Part shown: positions 61,417 through 64,000 of the stretch, piece after piece
How positions within the stretch are numbered: the first letter of the stretch is position 1
Layout: each line of letters opens with the position of its first letter
NCBI GenBank assembly: GCA_038043185.1
Contig: JBBTCO010000005.1
Coordinates: 62,001-126,000, forward strand
Direction of reading: 5' to 3'
Source: UBA5009 sp038043185
GTDB taxonomy: Bacteria > Bdellovibrionota > Bdellovibrionia > Bdellovibrionales > Bdellovibrionaceae
Length of the DNA: 64,000 bases
Translations under genes and position numbers: made by a program
The notes under the pieces: generated by a model
The model's input: the letters and a program-made list of their open reading frames with translations, nothing else
Databases searched by the model: none
Told to the model about the DNA's origin: nothing

Positions 61417-62736
61417 ATGCATGCAAGGTTTAGTGGAACTCTTCTAAACCTTTGCATGGCTTTCATTTTTACTCTTTTATTTATCTTAACTACTGGTATT
61501 GCGCGAGCCGCTGAACCAAGCGCTAAGATCGTAAAAAAAACCTCTGATTCAATCTTTTACCTTCTCGATGGGATTCCTTATTCAATCCGGTATCTGAAAA
61601 AAGGTCAGTGCAATTTTACTGAGCGCGAAATTCGTTTAATCCGGGAAACTCTTCAGATACTTCCTGAGCTTTACTCGAAAATTAAAACCAACTTCCATTT
61701 CGAAAAAAAATGTGACCTTGATCTAAAGACTGACTCTTTAAGTGAAAAAAACTTAAGCACTTCTCGCGTTCATTTGGCTTCGAGCTCTTCAGGTAAAATT
61801 GCTTTCTCGGATAGAACTTTTAGTTATGTTAGCAAAGGACAAGCTTTCCAATTAAATGAAGAGTTTTCGAAAAGAATAATTACCCACGAATTGACTCATC
61901 AACTGGATCGTCAGTTTGCCTACAGCAAAAATGATCAGTTTCTGCAAATTAACAGCTGGCAGAGATCTTTTGGGTTTATGAATTCTGATAAAAAAACTGC
62001 TGAGGGTTTTCAGCGTGAGCAGGGAACAGATAGCCCAACTGAAGATTTAGCAACGCAAGCCGAAGGTTTCTTTTTTGATCCAGATTACCTCTGTAAGCAT
62101 CCTCAATCCTACGTTTGGTTTTATTACTGGATTGGGCAACCAAAAGTAATTGCCTCGGAATGCCCAGCAGAAATGAACACTCCTATTGATTCAGCAAAAG
62201 TCACGGCTGTGGGTTACATGCTGATTTCAGCTACATCCGAAAATGCCGAAAGTAATTTTGGCCATTCGGTTATTCATTTCCATATGGATCCAAAAAATCC
62301 ATTCGAAGACTTTGTGATTCAAGCAGCTGGGAATGTCTCGGGTATGCCGGTACTCACTGGTTTCGAAAAGCCCGAAGAACTTTTAAAAAAACAATTGGAA
62401 TCTGAAAAGTTGAAAGTTTCCCGTTTGGAATTTCTTTTTCAAGGAGCTTCCGGGCAACTTGATCTGAAGGTTCAACAGATGAAATACAAACTCAAATGGC
62501 TAGAAGTCGTCATCCTTGAGGGTCGAGATATCTCGGAAAGAATTTTAGCACTAACGAAACTTCAGACCCGTGTTTTGGTCTATATGATTAATAAAGATCT
62601 CGCGGCATCACGAGACAACTATAATGTTCTTACTAAAAATTGCTCTTCTTATATCGCCCGAGTTATAAATCAGGCCATTGGCGACGATGTCGCGAGCACA
62701 AATTTTTTCGGAGTTCACTCTCCTACGCAGAGCTAG
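61417..62736 (+). CDS. Exported protein with HExxH motif and DUF4105-like domain, likely truncated
   Basis: 439 residues from the ATG at 61417, with TAGGAGT before it. A signal peptide (to about 31, ARAA) is followed by a part with RIITHELTHQLDRQFA, a zincin HExxH (HELTH), then a region like DUF4105/Lnb proteins (SATSENAESNFGHSVIHFHM and later YNVLTKNCSSYIARVINQAIGDD with Cys and conserved aromatic). Both could make a periplasmic metallo- or cysteine-type hydrolase. The frame ends at TAG shortly after TNFFGVHS where an unrelated permease sequence begins, so the natural C-terminus may be lost. Confidence 0.75.
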   Translation: MHARFSGTLLNLCMAFIFTLLFILTTGIARAAEPSAKIVKKTSDSIFYLLDGIPYSIRYLKKGQCNFTEREIRLIRETLQILPELYSKIKTNFHFEKKCDLDLKTDSLSEKNLSTSRVHLASSSSGKIAFSDRTFSYVSKGQAFQLNEEFSKRIITHELTHQLDRQFAYSKNDQFLQINSWQRSFGFMNSDKKTAEGFQREQGTDSPTEDLATQAEGFFFDPDYLCKHPQSYVWFYYWIGQPKVIASECPAEMNTPIDSAKVTAVGYMLISATSENAESNFGHSVIHFHMDPKNPFEDFVIQAAGNVSGMPVLTGFEKPEELLKKQLESEKLKVSRLEFLFQGASGQLDLKVQQMKYKLKWLEVVILEGRDISERILALTKLQTRVLVYMINKDLAASRDNYNVLTKNCSSYIARVINQAIGDDVASTNFFGVHSPTQS

Positions 62737-63250
62737 CAACTATGTACCCCAAAGCCGGTGGGGAATATGTTTATTTACGAAATGCTTTTTTGAGTCAGCG
62801 ATGGCTATCGGGAACAACCGGAATAATAATGACGTTTGCAGGTTGTGCGTCTGCAGCCACCGTGGCCCTTGCGTTCGCAAGTTACCTGCAACATTTTATG
62901 GTGCTGCCTCATCTTTTGGTTGCCGGCGGGCTTCTTGTTTTTTTTACGGGAATCAATGTCATTGGAATTAAGCAGTCTAGTTGGGTGAATGCCGTTTTCA
63001 CCACAATAGAAGTGTGTGGCTTGCTTCTCTTCGTTTGGTTGGGTTGGCAAAATCCAAATTTTGGATCTGCGCTGTCCGCAATTCCCACATCAGCAACTAT
63101 CTCCAGCGCCGCGCTTATCATCTTTGCGTTCTTCGGTTTTGAAAACATTGTCAATTTGGCTGAAGAAACCAAGACGCCGGAAAAGACAATTCCCCGTGCG
63201 ATCTTGTTGAGCCTTTGCATTTCCACAATACTCTATATTTTGGTTAGCCT
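62715..63250 (+). pseudogene. Internal fragment of an APC-family amino-acid permease
   Basis: An open frame reads LSYAELATMYPKAGGEYVYL, then helices LSGTTGIIMTFAGCASAATVAL, LLVAGGLLVFFTGINVIGI, VNAVFTTIEVCGLLLFVWLG, AALIIFAFFGFENIVNLAEETKTPEKTIPRAILLSL and ISTILYILVSLS. This matches the middle of APC transporters (helix 2 to about helix 7). The N-terminal two helices and the C-terminal half are missing, and there is no start codon with a ribosome-binding site. Both ends abut unrelated genes. The DNA is more GC-rich than the rest of the window. Confidence 0.78.
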
Positions 63251-64000
63251 AAGCCACAACAACGGGAACTGTATTGTCAAACTCATGAGCCGAGGTGATT
63301 TCCGCCTTGGCATCGAGCTTCAAGGACACAATCGAGAGCTTATGGAACTGGATCATCATATCAAACAGTTGGCGGGCCGTCATAGAAGTAAACCCCAGTA
63401 CTAAAGCAATATTTGCCACGAAGTATTTTTCTGATTTGGTTTCTGCCCTACCCGTCATTAAACTATGTTTGATTTGTCCCTTAACAAGACTATCAAACTC
63501 CGAAATTTTTTTGACCAAGTCTGCAATTGGAGAATCATTCAGCAAGTGGGCTTCGACAACTCGCAAGCCAGCTTCGGACGACATCTCGGGGCTTAGTTTT
63601 TCGATACTCATCAACGATTCTATCGATTTTTCCACAACCTTTGCCACAAGCTCTCCTGTCTTTAAAGATCGCAAAGAGACAATCCTAATTATTTGTTCCG
63701 ACAACTGTGTGTCTCCTTCAACATACTCTCGTGCTGCCAGAACTTCCGAATCTGACGCCGGCTTTCCCGCCGCCATCGATTTTGCAATGAACTGAATCAG
63801 GTATTCCTTAATCTGCGGTCGAGATTGAATTACGGCCTGCACTTTCTCTGGAAACGCCAACCCATAAGTAGACGTAGCAAGCATGAGCCCCGTCTCTATC
63901 TCTTCGATTTTTATCTCTGAGTTTGATTCTTTGCTTACGTTTTCGTTCAATTTTTCCAATAGCTTCAACTGCTGCTCGAAACTGAGGTTACGAAGAATCA
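63249..64000 (-). CDS. Helical protein of unknown function, open at the window edge
   Basis: At least 240 residues; the frame stays open to the last base (ILRNLSFEQQLKLLEKLN...), so the start is outside the window. It is soluble and helical in the visible part with two hydrophobic segments (GQIKHSLMTG..., FVANIALVLGFTSM) that could be one membrane helix near the C-terminus. The gene ends EFDNTVPVVVA then TAG where the permease fragment stops. No family recognised. Base composition is more GC-rich than the first 61 kb. Confidence 0.6.
   Translation of the reverse strand, partial: ILRNLSFEQQLKLLEKLNENVSKESNSEIKIEEIETGLMLATSTYGLAFPEKVQAVIQSRPQIKEYLIQFIAKSMAAGKPASDSEVLAAREYVEGDTQLSEQIIRIVSLRSLKTGELVAKVVEKSIESLMSIEKLSPEMSSEAGLRVVEAHLLNDSPIADLVKKISEFDSLVKGQIKHSLMTGRAETKSEKYFVANIALVLGFTSMTARQLFDMMIQFHKLSIVSLKLDAKAEITSAHEFDNTVPVVVA

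Overview
The window is an AT-rich bacterial chromosome segment (below 45% GC by eye) with densely packed genes, many start/stop overlaps of the ATGA or TAATG type, and many secreted proteins of unknown family. The gene set points to the predatory Bdellovibrionales: a Tad/Flp pilus locus runs directly into an RHS/YD-repeat protein and a small secreted protein that look like the Bdellovibrio bacteriovorus host-interaction (hit) locus pair Bd0109/Bd0108, with groESL a few genes further on. Flagellar stator genes, class III cyclase signalling and an arginine-succinyltransferase cluster also fit a motile proteobacterium-like predator. This assignment is inference from gene content and remembered gene order, not from a database search.

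Layout. 0-3.6 kb: end of a Tol operon (tolR tail, tolA, tolB), then two cyclophilins and a bidirectional terminator. 3.6-8.1 kb: two secreted orphans on the minus strand, one of 1122 residues, and a 376-base gap. 8.1-16 kb: a solute-binding protein paired with a histidine kinase, a secreted trypsin-like protease, a low-complexity exported protein and a membrane class III nucleotide cyclase with a C-terminal HEAT-like domain. 16-19.1 kb: a nucleotidyltransferase/winged-helix-like pair, a stand-alone copy of the cyclase's HEAT-like domain, and a protein with two cyclic-nucleotide-binding domains; together these look like a local second-messenger module. 19.1-23.2 kb: motAB (minus) and an envelope operon (PAP2 phosphatase, SDR, GT51 glycosyltransferase). 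23.2-31 kb: Gly-rich lipoprotein, ABC transporter whose permease has an in-frame stop, typA, a dus-family gene, nitroreductase. 31-38.4 kb: minus-strand operon of aminotransferase, M20 deacylase, astA, astD, mltG and a PQQ-type sugar dehydrogenase. 38.5-42.9 kb: TPR/SH3 protein, cNMP-binding protein, AI-2E-family permease, BamD-like lipoprotein, TPR protein, hpt.

43-52.7 kb: the Tad locus (flp, four small pilin-like or pseudopilin genes, cpaB, cpaC, a cpaE-cpaF fusion, tadB) followed by the hit-like pair. It is preceded by a sigma-28-like promoter carrying GCCGATAA, a pair of 12-base direct repeats 22 bases apart, and a divergent 24-codon membrane peptide. 52.8-61 kb: small secreted proteins (one behind a perfect 19-bp hairpin), a response regulator, a beta-rich exported protein, groESL, a Lys-rich exported peptide with a second GCCGATAA site, and two metabolic genes. 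61-64 kb: a secreted protein with an HELTH motif and a DUF4105-like region that runs into an internal fragment of an APC-family amino-acid permease, which in turn abuts a gene of different base composition; this end looks rearranged or misassembled.

No rRNA, tRNA, CRISPR array, transposase or prophage was seen.
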